The translations under genes were made by a program, and so were the position numbers. Below, piece after piece: positions 1 to 6,651 of a stretch of DNA of 8,923 nucleotides. The notes under the pieces were generated by a model, which was not told the DNA's origin, made no database searches, and was given only the letters and a program-made list of their open reading frames with translations. Within the stretch, counting starts at the first letter, position 1. Each line of letters opens with the position of its first letter. Origin of the DNA: Rickettsiales bacterium (GTDB lineage: Bacteria > Pseudomonadota > Alphaproteobacteria > Rickettsiales > Deianiraeaceae); assembly GCA_017477855.1 (NCBI GenBank), contig JAFUUN010000110.1, positions 1-8,923 of the forward strand. The letters are read 5' to 3'.

Positions 1-3
1 AAA

Positions 4-31
4 TCGCCCGCAACATCTCTGCCACGAGCGA
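4..31 (-). terminator. Possible minus-strand terminator hairpin at the window edge
   Basis: Read on the minus strand, this segment can fold into an 11-pair stem with a 6-base loop (AGAGAT). Four of the pairs are G-U wobbles. It is followed by TTT, where the window ends. Because the wobbles only pair in minus-strand RNA, the structure favours transcription in that direction, that is, out of the prepilin-like gene ending at 90. The T run is cut by the window edge, so its length is unknown. It could instead be part of another GC-rich repeat. Confidence 0.35.
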
Positions 32-48
32 CCCGTTCTTTACTTGTT

Positions 49-77
49 TTTTATTAGAAACTTTTCATCTAATAAAA
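49..77. other. AT-rich perfect inverted repeat downstream of the prepilin-like gene
   Basis: TTTTATTAGA (49-58) and TCTAATAAAA (68-77) are perfect 10-base complements around a 9-base loop. The repeat lies 12 bases after the stop codon of the minus-strand prepilin-like gene. The stem is almost all A-T and no U run follows it on the minus strand, so it is a poor intrinsic terminator by itself. It may help protect the transcript end, or work with the GC-rich hairpin at 4-31. Confidence 0.4.
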
Positions 78-89
78 TATATCACCATT

Positions 90-1225
90 TCACTTCACAT
101 CTTCCATTACTTTGATGATATTGCAACCGTATTTGATGTCCGTTGATGTCTCATAAATTGCTTTATCAACTTGGTCAGCCATTTGGTCATAGCAAACTTT
201 TTTGTGTTGGTCTTCCGATGTATTTGCATTGTGTGCATGCCCTCCTTTCAAAGCAAGGATTTTTCCGCTTCCTGGGCGACCATCGTCAATTTTGGCGTCA
301 AGTTCGGAAGCCATTTTGGCACTAAAAACTGAGTTGTCTTTGGTGGTTATTTTCGTTGTTGCCCCTGTTGTTGTGTCTGTTGCATAAGTTGTCTGCGATA
401 CGTCACGATCACTATCATAGTAGACGGCATTATGCAAGTCCAAGGCCTTTCTAAAATTGGCATTATCAATTTCATGTGGTAATGTTGTGTTCATTAATTT
501 GTTGGAAGCAGCAAACATCATGTAGGTATATGCGCCTAACACCTTCAACTGTCTGGCAAAATCGAACCCACTAAACCTTACATAAGTTTTCTGTTGAACT
601 GATGATTTCATCCATTGCCAGTTTAGCCATGGATTTACCGTCAACATGTTAACTCCGCCCTCACCGGATGGATGACCATTGCAACAACCTTCACATGTGC
701 AGACCTGTTTATAATTTATCATACCTCCAATATACCCAGTTCTTTGATAGCAACTTTCATAAACCCCGTGCTCGGTTATTCTTCCGCTACCAATTTCAAA
801 TTCAGAAGAATAAATACGATAGACGAAATCACGCGTATCTGACTGCATCAACTTGGCGTTTTGAATAGTCTCTGGAATATAACTGCAAAACCCGCAACCA
901 ATCTCATCAAACTCACGATACTTCAAGCAAGTTTTACGACTTAAATGCCCGGGAACAGTTCTATATGTATCGTAAAACATGTGGAAGTTCTTCTCAAAAT
1001 AGTCCAACTCGCTGATATATTTTTGAACCTTAGCTCTATCTACTATCTGTCTTCCAACTAAAAGAGATCCAACTAATAAAGATAATATAAGAAGAACAAT
1101 AGAAAGTTCTATTAGAGTGAAAGACCTCTTAAAACAGGAAGAGTAGTAATTAGAAGCTATTGCCCCCCCCCCCGACGGGTTCTCACGAGAGACAAAGCTG
1201 ACTTTTTAATAAGTGAGTTTGTCAT
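90..1225 (-). CDS. Type IV prepilin/pseudopilin-like protein, out of frame at a G tract
   Basis: This is a secreted or pilus-type protein of the prepilin class, exported through the inner membrane and cut by a prepilin peptidase. The mature part is open from 1205 down to the TGA at 90-92. It contains the classic N-terminal motif FTLIELSIVLLIL (first base 1121), with Ser at -1 and Glu at +5. A helix follows, then a PGH turn like the PGD turn of this family. The C-terminal domain is Cys-rich (CTCEGCC) with a DAKIDDGRPGSGK stretch. I recall similar prepilins in uncultured Alphaproteobacteria. No ATG, GTG or TTG lies in this frame before a TTG at 1007, which is inside the mature protein and would delete the motif, so it is unlikely to be the start. 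An ATG at 1225 opens a leader (MTNSLIKKSALSLVRTRR) that runs into 11 Gs and stops at a TAG just after. With 9 or 12 Gs it would join the prepilin frame, giving a leader of about 34-35 residues. As read, the gene is OFF or misassembled. The pilus or secretion machinery is not in this window. Confidence 0.7.
1163..1173 (-). repeat. 11-base poly-G tract in the prepilin leader
   Basis: Eleven consecutive Cs on the plus strand (Gs on the coding strand) occur in otherwise AT-rich DNA. They lie exactly between the ATG-led leader frame and the prepilin frame. Tracts of this kind are typical slipped-strand contingency loci, for example pilC of pathogenic Neisseria, where a G tract in the signal-peptide region switches the protein. 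Here 11 Gs gives premature termination, while 9 or 12 Gs gives one continuous protein. A miscounted homopolymer in the assembly is the main alternative. Confidence 0.85.
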
Positions 1226-1314
1226 AACAAATATAAAAAAACGCAAGCAATATATTGTGAGAAAATTATTTGTCAAGGTGGTTGAAAATAAAAATCATCA
1301 AACCAACACCAAGC

Positions 1315-1992
1315 ATGTCAAAAATTTGTCCCTCCATCTTGTGCGCAGACATGTTGCGCTTGGAGGATGACATCAACTTTTTGAGAGCGGAAGGCATAAA
1401 TTTACTACACATTGACATAATGGACGGGCATTTTGTTCCACGGATTGAACTGGGGCAGCAATTTCTGCGCGCATGTTCTGCGACTGGCATGACAATGGAC
1501 GTTCACCTGATGGTTGACAATCCACGCGAGCAAATTGCAAATCTTGCGCCTTTTTCAGACATCCTGACATTTCACTACGAAGCAACCAGTGGTGCCGATG
1601 AATGCATTGAACTTGCTAAATTGATAAATTCGTTTGGCAAAAAAGCAGGAGTTGCAATCAAGCCAAAGACAGATATTTCCGTCATTGAACCACTGCTGGA
1701 ATATTTCAATCATTTTTTAGTGATGTCAGTAGAGCCCGGTTTGGCGGGACAAACTTTTCTTCCAGAAACTCTTGGCAAACTCAAAGACCTTAACGAAATG
1801 CTTGGCAAGCGCAAAGAGGGCAATCTCATTGTGCAGATAGACGGCGGCATTAACAAGCAAACTTCGTCTCTTGTTGCAGATTTTGTTGACTTAGCCGTTG
1901 TTGGCAGTGCCTTATTTACCAAGTCAGGTGAAGATAGAACATCTTTCATACGTGAATTAGATACCATATTTAATAATGCTAATAGACAATAA
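1315..1992 (+). CDS. rpe: Ribulose-phosphate 3-epimerase
   Basis: This enzyme interconverts D-ribulose 5-phosphate and D-xylulose 5-phosphate in the cytosolic pentose phosphate pathway. The 225 residues match the family's usual length of about 220 and show its TIM-barrel motifs in order: PSILCAD (6-12), HIDIMDGHFVP with metal/catalytic residues His32 and Asp34 (32-42), DVHLM with His64, EPGLAGQ (140-146), QIDGGIN with catalytic Asp176, and the phosphate-binding VGSALF (196-201). The strand-5 motif is AIKPKT, with Lys where many bacterial enzymes have Asn (AINPxT); human RPE also has IKP. A TTG at 1270 would add 15 residues with no family match, so I chose the ATG at 1315, although no good Shine-Dalgarno motif precedes it. 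The glycosyltransferase start lies inside its 3' end, which suggests one transcript. A related hexulose-phosphate epimerase such as AlsE is possible but less likely. Confidence 0.88.
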   Translation: MSKICPSILCADMLRLEDDINFLRAEGINLLHIDIMDGHFVPRIELGQQFLRACSATGMTMDVHLMVDNPREQIANLAPFSDILTFHYEATSGADECIELAKLINSFGKKAGVAIKPKTDISVIEPLLEYFNHFLVMSVEPGLAGQTFLPETLGKLKDLNEMLGKRKEGNLIVQIDGGINKQTSSLVADFVDLAVVGSALFTKSGEDRTSFIRELDTIFNNANRQ

Positions 1993-3562
1993 GAAGATTA
2001 GATATAATGAAAGTATAAATTTTCAAACATTTCACACCATCGCGACCAATGAAGAGTTGGAATGTATTTACGATGGCAAGAGAACGCTGATTTCAGTTGC
2101 ACCAAAAGATAATGCCATTTGCATCTCACGCGATGAGTTCACCAAGTTGCTATTGGATGTATTTCGCGACTGGATTGTGGAGTTCTGTCAGAACACCCGC
2201 AAAGGCATGCCGACTGTGAAAAACATTAACTATGCTAAATTTAAAGTTATTTGTATAACCATATTGGTTTGTGTGTTCCTAATGCTGTCATTTGGTACAA
2301 CAGCGAAGATATTGCTGACATTTGTGATAATATACAACTCATTCTGTCTATTATGCAAATGCTGGATTGTGTTGTCATCATGGTTGAGAGGCACTCTGAA
2401 ACAAGAAATCAGACAATTTGAGACAGAAGAATATCAGTGCTTCAAGCACGATGGCGGTTTGCCAATTTATACCATCCTTGTGCCAATGTTCCATGAGAAT
2501 GAGGAAACTATCAATCAGATGTTGAACTCATTGAGAAATATCAACTATCCAAAGGACAAATTGGATGTTAAATTGGTGCTGGAAGAAGATGACACTCAAA
2601 CAAGAGATATTTTAAATGACATTCCGTCTCTGGAAGAGTGGATAACCAAACTGTGGGTGCCATATTTTGAGCCAAGGACAAAACCAAAAGCATGCAATGT
2701 TGCGGCTCTCTTTGCAAAAGGAGAATATCTTGTTATATTTGATGCAGAAGACAAGCCAGAGCCAGAACAGCTCTTGAAAGCGGTTTATACCTTCCACCAC
2801 CATCCAGAAGTTGACATCTTGCAAGGATGTTTGTCGTTCTACAACCACAACCAGAATTTGCTAACTGCATGGTTCAATGTGGAATATACAACTTGGTTTA
2901 AATTGACTTTGCCAGAACTCTCACGCCGAGGAATTGCTCTGCCACTTGGCGGAACAAGCAACCATATTAGAACAAGTTTTTTATTCAAACACTTCTGGGA
3001 TAGTTATCACGTTACAGAAGATTTGGAATTGACCACCATAACTATGTGTGAAGACAAAAAAAGCAACATCATGCATCTTGCCAGCGACACAACAGAATGG
3101 TGCGTTGTTGATGTAAAATCGTGGTTCAAACAACGCACCCGCTGGATGAAGGGATATTTATTGACTTATTACCTTACGGCATGCAATAGACATTACAACT
3201 CAAATATTAGGAGCGTTTTTTTTCTTCATTGCATAGTTGGCTACGCCACTGTTGCATATCTTCTAATCCCCGTTTTACTTTCTTTATCAATTTTGGGTCT
3301 TTTGGATTATCTATTAGCATTTGGTTTAATTTTTGTATCATCTTTTCTATATTACATGACTTTAATCCTGTCTTACGCATATGCTGCAAATATTACATAC
3401 ACAGTTAATAAGAAGAACCTTAATCAAATATGGAAGTTAATTTTTACACTGATTTTATATCCTTTTTATTTTAGCTTGCATTTTGTTGCAACGTGGATTG
3501 CTGTAATTGACACATGGAAAAGACCATTTTATTGGGCGAAGACAATGCATGGGGTGAAATAG
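1976..3562 (+). CDS. Membrane family-2 glycosyltransferase (cellulose-synthase-like)
   Basis: This is a processive-type inner-membrane glycosyltransferase that probably uses a nucleotide sugar on the cytosolic side to build a beta-linked polysaccharide or glycolipid; the product cannot be read from the sequence. The 528 residues hold an N-terminal soluble region (1-85), two membrane segments (about 88-135), a GT-A domain (about 163-395) and three to four C-terminal membrane segments (about 410-515). Catalytic signatures are visible: LVPMFHENEE (168-177), EDD (204-206), DAED (256-259), TED (347-349) and QRTRW (386-390, the QxxRW motif). The ending RPFYWAKTMHG is typical of this subfamily. The N-terminal region resembles, weakly, the MshEN/GspE-N-like domain found before similar glycosyltransferases (XagB type) in Alphaproteobacteria; this is tentative. 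The ATG lies 17 bases inside rpe in another frame and has no clear ribosome binding site, so translation is probably coupled to rpe. Eight Ts at 3216-3223 fall within the coding sequence. Confidence 0.85.
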   Translation: MLIDNKKIRYNESINFQTFHTIATNEELECIYDGKRTLISVAPKDNAICISRDEFTKLLLDVFRDWIVEFCQNTRKGMPTVKNINYAKFKVICITILVCVFLMLSFGTTAKILLTFVIIYNSFCLLCKCWIVLSSWLRGTLKQEIRQFETEEYQCFKHDGGLPIYTILVPMFHENEETINQMLNSLRNINYPKDKLDVKLVLEEDDTQTRDILNDIPSLEEWITKLWVPYFEPRTKPKACNVAALFAKGEYLVIFDAEDKPEPEQLLKAVYTFHHHPEVDILQGCLSFYNHNQNLLTAWFNVEYTTWFKLTLPELSRRGIALPLGGTSNHIRTSFLFKHFWDSYHVTEDLELTTITMCEDKKSNIMHLASDTTEWCVVDVKSWFKQRTRWMKGYLLTYYLTACNRHYNSNIRSVFFLHCIVGYATVAYLLIPVLLSLSILGLLDYLLAFGLIFVSSFLYYMTLILSYAYAANITYTVNKKNLNQIWKLIFTLILYPFYFSLHFVATWIAVIDTWKRPFYWAKTMHGVK

Positions 3563-3570
3563 GGCGATTG

Positions 3571-3661
3571 TATTGCACGGCGCTGGGTTTTTCCTTCCAA
3601 GCGAAACCGAGCATTGGCGAAGAGACGAAAAACCGCGATGGCGTGGCCTCGGGCAGGCCAC
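3571..3661. repeat. GC-rich intergenic element, copy A (two hairpins)
   Basis: This GC-rich block fills most of the gap between the convergent glycosyltransferase and mscL genes. Hairpin 1 pairs GGTTTTTC (3586-3593) with GAAAAACC (3627-3634) and has an inner bulged stem. Hairpin 2 pairs GTGGCCT (3643-3649) with AGGCCAC (3655-3661) around CGGGC. The link and second hairpin, GCGATGGCGTGGCCTCGGGC (3635-3654), match 8885-8904 at 17 of 20 bases. Together with similar layout upstream, this makes it a diverged copy of the element at the right edge. It looks like a palindromic dispersed repeat (REP-like, or like Rickettsia palindromic elements). The element boundaries are estimates. Confidence 0.6.
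3643..3661. terminator. Possible bidirectional terminator stem between convergent genes
   Basis: A perfect 7-base-pair GC-rich stem with a 5-base loop lies 81 bases after the glycosyltransferase stop and 8 bases after the mscL stop. On the plus strand it is followed by a T-rich but interrupted stretch (ACTAAATTTATTTCTT). On the minus strand a run of five Ts comes about 10 bases later. The placement suits a shared terminator. The missing immediate U run lowers confidence. The stem is also part of the GC-rich repeat element. Confidence 0.4.
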
Positions 3662-3668
3662 ACTAAAT

Positions 3669-4172
3669 TTATTTCTTAATTTCAGATGCACAAAATGGAC
3701 ACTTAGTTGCCTTGATATTAATTGTAGAGCAGCAGTAAGGACATTCTTTTGTTGTTGGGGCAGCTGGGGCTTCTTCTGTCTTGCCAAATGCTTCCAAGTT
3801 GCGCAATTTGTTGATGAATTTTACCAGCATAAATACTGCGAATGCTGTAATTACAAAGCTGACAAATGCATCAATGAATATACCGTAATTTATTGTGACT
3901 GCACCAGCTTTTTTTGCCTTTGCTAAGCTCTTGTAAAGTGTGTCTCTTTGTGTCAACTGGAAGAATAGGTCGCTAAAATCAACCTCACCGAGAATATATC
4001 CAATAGGTGGCATGATGATGTCGCTTACAAGCGAGTTAACTATTGGCGTGAATGCTCCACCAATGATAATACCAACTGCCATATCAATGACATTGCCTCT
4101 GACGGCAAAATCACGGAATTCCTTTAAAAAACCGCTAACCTTTAATGGGTTTTTGGGAAATTTTCTTTTCAT
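3669..4172 (-). CDS. mscL: Large-conductance mechanosensitive channel MscL with zinc ribbon
   Basis: MscL forms a homopentameric inner-membrane pore that opens under high membrane tension and releases solutes during hypo-osmotic shock. The 167 residues carry the family N-terminus (FLKEFRDFAVRGNVIDMAVG), TM1 (about 27-55), a short periplasmic loop and TM2 (about 93-121). A Pro/Ala-rich linker (134-140) leads to a CPYC-x10-CPFC zinc ribbon (Cys144, 147, 158, 161) at the cytosolic end. The classic protein is about 136 residues, so the ribbon accounts for the extra length; as I recall, MscL variants with a similar C-terminal ribbon are widespread. The ATG at 4172 puts the start just ahead of the conserved N-terminus. 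A TTG at 4232 would add 20 unmatched residues and overlap the divergent gene. No clear ribosome binding site is seen. Confidence 0.93.
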   Translation of the reverse strand: MKRKFPKNPLKVSGFLKEFRDFAVRGNVIDMAVGIIIGGAFTPIVNSLVSDIIMPPIGYILGEVDFSDLFFQLTQRDTLYKSLAKAKKAGAVTINYGIFIDAFVSFVITAFAVFMLVKFINKLRNLEAFGKTEEAPAAPTTKECPYCCSTINIKATKCPFCASEIKK

Positions 4173-4177
4173 ATAAA
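4172..4177 (+). promoter_or_regulatory. Possible -10 box for the divergent orphan gene
   Basis: TATAAA lies 26 bases before the ATG at 4204, which would place transcription start near 4184. No good -35 box is seen at the usual distance (TTGGGA at 4153-4158 is only 13 bases away). The site overlaps the mscL start codon on the other strand. The 31-base gap between the two divergent starts leaves little other room for control sequences. Confidence 0.22.
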
Positions 4178-4203
4178 TTTGCACATTGGAAGTCAAAAAT
4201 AAA

Positions 4204-6651
4204 ATGCAAGAAGATATTTTTGAGCTTGACAAGCACTTTAAAAAAAACTATAATTTGCTTGTAAAATGTATGCAAACGAAAGCACCATTTGATATAAGAA
4301 AATATGCGGAGGATGTTGCTAAAACTGTTTTGTTCAACACAGATAGGCTTGGTGTTTTTCCAGAACTTAATTTCCAAACAAGTGATAGAGTGATAGATGG
4401 TAGCAAAAATGTAAACTTGACAATAGTAAAAGGAAAAAATAACAACGAGCGAATAGCAACTATTCCAGTTCCGAATGGTGTTGATAAAGCAGTTTTCGAG
4501 CGAACAGTGCGGGGGCTGCTATTTGATGAGACATTTGGTGTCAATGTTGAGTCTCCTAAGCTTGATTTTCAATATAGAGCAAAGTTAGAGCGGTTTACAA
4601 ACGATAGGGACGATAAATCGTTGATGGCGTGCGACGCGCTAAAAGAGGTAGATAGGCGCAATGCGCAGAAGAACAGCAAGGTGTTGTATCGTTTGGTTAG
4701 AAATTTAGATGATGACTGTTTTATTGTTTCTTGCATAACAAACTCTCCTGAACAGAAGCAGAAATTAGAAGCCCATTATGCAAAACAAACAGCGGTAATA
4801 CGTAAGAGTATTATAGAGAAGCATCCACACTATTCTAGTATGTTAGGCTTGGTTAGCGACACAGCATATCAGCCAAGTAGCAATGCATTACAACAAATAC
4901 GGATCATAAAAAATGGTACTCCATCGCAAGGCCAGCAGACCGGACCAGTGTCTCCAACGCAGATCAGATTAGTAAGTCGATCTTCTGCAGGTTCGTATTC
5001 TTCTGCGCAAGACAACGAAACAAATAAATATGTAGAGGAATGGTTTAAATGGCTGCTCGACTCTAATCTCTTTTTGCAACCAAACGAAGTTGACAGACTG
5101 AAGACGAAAGCAGATGAATTGAAAACCCAACAACCACGACCAGATTCTTTTTATGTTATTGAGGCGTTGCTGTTGGCATGCAATAAAGCAGAAGCAAAAA
5201 AATTGTTCTTTGCATTTATGCAAAATCCATCATGTAAAGCCAACCCATCGAAAGCGGTTGTTCTTTTTTCTAAGCTTTTACTGCTGGTGAGGGAGAAACA
5301 GCTGCAAGTTTATAATAACCCAACATCCTTTAAGAGACAAGTAGTCAGATATAACAAAGACACTCTCGCCCACACTTTGTTTGGAAATGAAACTAATACT
5401 ATCTTGAAGGATACCATGATGAATGTTATAAACGGCATGGCGCTTTATGCAAAAGATGTACTGCGAATCAAACAAATACCTGTCTGCATGAACGATGATG
5501 GGATAAATCGGAATTGGTTTGAGCAACAAATAGAGGATTTGGTAAAATATCGGTTTCGTGAATTGACTCTTTCGGAATGTTTTTCTGGAGAGCTTGAAAG
5601 AAAAAGTAATCAAGGATTGATAAAATTGAACGACAGTAATGTTTTGTATCAATACAATGGCACTGATACAAACACTTATAATACAAAAATCATAGAAATT
5701 AAGCAAGTTCAACCTATTATTGGTGTAGGCACAAATGTATGGCAAATCCGTAAGAATAATTTTGAAAACATAGCTGCTGGTTTTGGTGATAAACCACTAA
5801 AGTTGGTAATAGCAACGGAACATTTAGGCATTAATTCTGGTAATGTATTTGTTAATGGCACAAAGTTGCAAGTGAAAATTTTTACGGTCGGTAATAATAG
5901 ATATGCTGTGTTGTCAGTTCAAACAGGTTCATTTCCTAGTTCTTTTCTAATTCCGGTCCCAAACGTTGGATGCTATAATACGTTTTATGTGCAACCAAAC
6001 AAATTGCTTATTGACAACAATATAACAGCATTGCAGAACTATGACGGATATAGCAATGTATTTTATCCATATGGGAACTGTTACAAGGTAGCGCCTCGCT
6101 TACTTGCACATGCGTCTCTTGATGGTCACCCCAACCGTGTTTCTCTTCCTATATTGCAATTGGAGCAGGATATAGATGGATATGCTCGTGTTAGTATAAA
6201 TGGCAAAGAATTCCACTTCAAGTTAGACGATCATGGTCGGTATAATATACATTTTGAGTGGTATTACGGGTTGCCCAACCCATTCAACAACAATCAGTTC
6301 ACAAACGTGAACTTATCCATTCATGATGATTTGCACCATGATAGGAAGGTCGTAGGTCCGTTTACTTTTAACTCACAAAACGTCAACAATGAACTGCATG
6401 TGCAAATTCCCGTCATGTTGATGCGTTGTCCGAATGATACTAATCCAACAACGGTTAATTGTGATGCGAGAGCCGATCTTGATTTCCTCATAATACAAAA
6501 CATTCAAGGACTCGGATACGACCAGCAATTTCGCAGGAAGACAAACCATCCATACGTAGGCGGCAACAGAAGTTTGCCAATAAACAACGATCGTCCCACC
6601 AGGCTGAACTTGAATGTTGGCAGTGATGATATAGCTTATGATGTGCTGTAA
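4204..6651 (+). CDS. Large protein of unknown function (815 residues)
   Basis: I do not recognise this protein. It has no signal peptide or membrane segment at either end and looks soluble. Residues 1-215 are mixed and charged, with IPVPNGV at 87-93. Residues 220-272 are a Ser/Gln/Thr/Pro-rich, probably disordered linker. Residues 273-450 are mostly helical, with heptad-like leucines. Residues 490-815 are rich in Asn, Gly, aromatic and beta-branched residues and look like beta-sheet domains. Two stretches, around 548-576 and 662-689, resemble each other (an NG turn, then alternating hydrophobics, then a GRY/NRY turn). The ATG at 4204 has GGAAG 11 bases upstream, the best Shine-Dalgarno candidate in the window; a TTG at 4186 would add six residues. 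It diverges from mscL and overlaps the 3' end of pccA by 16 bases. The long intact frame and base use like that of its neighbours argue that it is a real gene. A secreted effector, surface or structural protein is possible, but nothing proves it. Confidence 0.75.
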   Translation: MQEDIFELDKHFKKNYNLLVKCMQTKAPFDIRKYAEDVAKTVLFNTDRLGVFPELNFQTSDRVIDGSKNVNLTIVKGKNNNERIATIPVPNGVDKAVFERTVRGLLFDETFGVNVESPKLDFQYRAKLERFTNDRDDKSLMACDALKEVDRRNAQKNSKVLYRLVRNLDDDCFIVSCITNSPEQKQKLEAHYAKQTAVIRKSIIEKHPHYSSMLGLVSDTAYQPSSNALQQIRIIKNGTPSQGQQTGPVSPTQIRLVSRSSAGSYSSAQDNETNKYVEEWFKWLLDSNLFLQPNEVDRLKTKADELKTQQPRPDSFYVIEALLLACNKAEAKKLFFAFMQNPSCKANPSKAVVLFSKLLLLVREKQLQVYNNPTSFKRQVVRYNKDTLAHTLFGNETNTILKDTMMNVINGMALYAKDVLRIKQIPVCMNDDGINRNWFEQQIEDLVKYRFRELTLSECFSGELERKSNQGLIKLNDSNVLYQYNGTDTNTYNTKIIEIKQVQPIIGVGTNVWQIRKNNFENIAAGFGDKPLKLVIATEHLGINSGNVFVNGTKLQVKIFTVGNNRYAVLSVQTGSFPSSFLIPVPNVGCYNTFYVQPNKLLIDNNITALQNYDGYSNVFYPYGNCYKVAPRLLAHASLDGHPNRVSLPILQLEQDIDGYARVSINGKEFHFKLDDHGRYNIHFEWYYGLPNPFNNNQFTNVNLSIHDDLHHDRKVVGPFTFNSQNVNNELHVQIPVMLMRCPNDTNPTTVNCDARADLDFLIIQNIQGLGYDQQFRRKTNHPYVGGNRSLPINNDRPTRLNLNVGSDDIAYDVL

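Noticed and set aside
143..868. Short plus-strand frames opposite the prepilin-like gene
   Set aside because: They are antisense shadows with no motifs. The opposite strand has a recognisable family pattern.
1219..1256. Possible promoter for rpe (TTGTCA at 1219 and TATATT at 1251)
   Set aside because: The spacing is 26 bases, too far for a sigma-70 promoter, and no better pair was found.
1270..1314. TTG start adding 15 residues to Rpe
   Set aside because: The extra residues have no counterpart in the family. The ATG at 1315 gives the typical N-terminus and length.
3573..3926. A plus-strand open frame running across the intergenic element into the mscL region
   Set aside because: It is antisense to the clearly coding 3' part of mscL, and its Cys-rich content reflects the reverse of the zinc ribbon region. 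Only the short frame shared by the two GC-rich elements is kept, as a finding.
5278..5745. A minus-strand 155-residue frame inside the orphan gene
   Set aside because: The plus-strand frame spans the whole region uninterrupted. The minus-strand product is rich in Ile, Tyr and Phe, as expected from reading AT-rich coding DNA backwards.
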